A DNA stretch of 64,000 nucleotides, from assembly GCF_002079055.1 (NCBI RefSeq), contig NC_047488.1:620001-684000 (forward strand), in the 5' to 3' direction. Positions 63,224 to 64,000 of the stretch are shown one piece after another. The notes beneath the pieces were generated by a model. It was not told the DNA's origin. It did no database searches and was given only the letters and a program-made list of their open reading frames with translations. Numbering within the stretch: position 1 is the stretch's first letter; the number at the start of each line of letters is the position of its first letter. The position numbers and the translations under genes are program-made. Origin of the DNA: Saccharomyces paradoxus (taxonomy: Eukaryota > Ascomycota > Saccharomycetes > Saccharomycetales > Saccharomycetaceae).

Positions 63224-64000
63224 CTACAACTTACTCTTATTTTTGCTGCTCTTGGCAAAGGTTTCCGCGATAATTCTCCTCTGGATCTTGCCTGTGGCAG
63301 TTTTTGGGAGCTTGTCAACAAAGTACACCTTGGTGGGGATTTTGAAGGCGGCGAGATGCTTCTTTAAGAAGTTCACTAGTTCTTCGTAGGTCATTTTTTC
63401 TCCCTTTTTTAAGACGACGGCGGCTTGAACTACTTGGCCATACATATCATCGGTAACACCAAATGCAACGGCTTCGTCAATCTTTGGATGCGAGAGCATA
63501 ATGCCGTCGAGTTCGATTGGTGAAATCTTTTCACCACCCCTATTGATAAGCTCTTTGATTCTGCCAGTAAGAACCAAAAACCCTTCAGGGTCGAAATAAC
63601 CCTGGTCACCGGTTCTGAAGTAGTTCTCCCTCTTGGTGAAGTTCTCCTTGTTAGCTTTTGGATTATTAGCATATCCTAAAGTGACGTTTTCACCTCTGAT
63701 GGAAACTTCACCAACTTTACCTGGGGGCAAGACATTGTCATTGTCATCTAGAATGACGACGGTGACGCCTTGTGGCTGACCCACTGTGCCGGGCTTTCTC
63801 TTTCCTGGAGGCAGATTGTTTGAAGTCATTTGATGTGACGCTTCGGTCATCGCGTAGGCCTCCAAGACGGGTGCATTGAATTCTTTTTCCAGCTTGTGGA
63901 AGGTTGCAGGCGCCAAAGCTGAGGAACACGATCTGATGAACCTAATGTGTGGGAAAGGATTTGGCTTGGGCATGTTCAGCATAATCATGCTTATTGTGGG
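63224..64000 (-). CDS. PCS60: Peroxisomal oxalyl-CoA synthetase Pcs60/Fat2 (YBR222C), 3' part
   Basis: AMP-forming acyl-CoA synthetase of peroxisomes, shown to activate oxalate and also able to bind mRNA. The window holds the C-terminal 258 residues; the start lies beyond the right edge. Seen here: the substrate-region motif EAYAMTEASHQM, the ATP-binding YFRTGDQGYFDPEGFLVLTGR, the hinge Arg-Ile-Lys in GRIKELINRGGEKI and the catalytic Lys in LPKTATGKIQRR. It ends SKNKSKL, a canonical PTS1. The full S. cerevisiae protein is about 543 residues. Confidence 0.96.
   Translation of the reverse strand, partial: PTISMIMLNMPKPNPFPHIRFIRSCSSALAPATFHKLEKEFNAPVLEAYAMTEASHQMTSNNLPPGKRKPGTVGQPQGVTVVILDDNDNVLPPGKVGEVSIRGENVTLGYANNPKANKENFTKRENYFRTGDQGYFDPEGFLVLTGRIKELINRGGEKISPIELDGIMLSHPKIDEAVAFGVTDDMYGQVVQAAVVLKKGEKMTYEELVNFLKKHLAAFKIPTKVYFVDKLPKTATGKIQRRIIAETFAKSSKNKSKL

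Overview
The window is a eukaryotic, budding-yeast chromosome segment. It has compact single-exon genes, a few 5'-proximal introns with GTATGT and TACTAAC signals, and two Pol III tRNA genes, one of them next to a worn solo LTR. Gene content and order match the right arm of Saccharomyces chromosome II, from RPS9B (YBR189W) to PCS60 (YBR222C). Nearly every protein is recognisably the S. cerevisiae one. Many (KTR3, NGR1, HPC2, ATG12, LDH1) differ from my recollection of the reference strain at scattered residues, so a close relative such as S. paradoxus, or a diverged S. cerevisiae lineage, is the best guess. No alignment was run.

Layout. 1-8.9 kb: end of RPS9B, spliced RPL21A, RIM2, MED8, AIM4, MSI1 and the highly expressed glycolytic gene PGI1. 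8.9-10.9 kb: a long PGI1 upstream region with a Rap1/Gcr1 element. 10.9-24 kb: YBR197C, TAF5, KTR4, BEM1, DER1, YBR201C-A and MCM7/CDC47 with an Mcm1-type box. 24.9-38 kb: COS111, LDH1, KTR3, FTH1 and the 5.5-kb DUR1,2 urea amidolyase gene. 38-42 kb is the only gene-poor, accessory-like stretch: a broken YBR209W frame over a GATA cluster, tRNA-Cys, a set of decayed gene copies, a worn delta LTR, and tRNA-Glu. 42-64 kb: ERV15, AME1, NGR1, MET8, SDS24, HPC2 (tiny first exon and 83-nt intron), YBP1, ATG12, PYC2, YBR220C, PDB1 and the 3' half of PCS60.

The strongest unexpected observation is at 39.5-40.7 kb. A decayed copy of AIM25 (YJR100C, scramblase family) lies convergent with a decayed copy of YUH1 (YJR099W, ubiquitin hydrolase). 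That is the arrangement these two genes have on chromosome X, so the stretch looks like an old ectopic segmental duplication. Next to it are an unidentified minus-strand gene relic and a second relic of a secreted-type protein that the LTR cuts off.

Functional themes are housekeeping ones: translation (RPS9B, RPL21A), transcription and chromatin (MED8, TAF5, MSI1, HPC2), replication (MCM7), carbon and nitrogen metabolism (PGI1, PYC2, PDB1, DUR1,2, PCS60), secretory pathway (KTR3, KTR4, DER1, ERV15), polarity (BEM1), kinetochore (AME1) and autophagy (ATG12). Genes are transcribed individually, with no operons. I saw no CRISPR array, intact transposon or clearly new multi-gene system.
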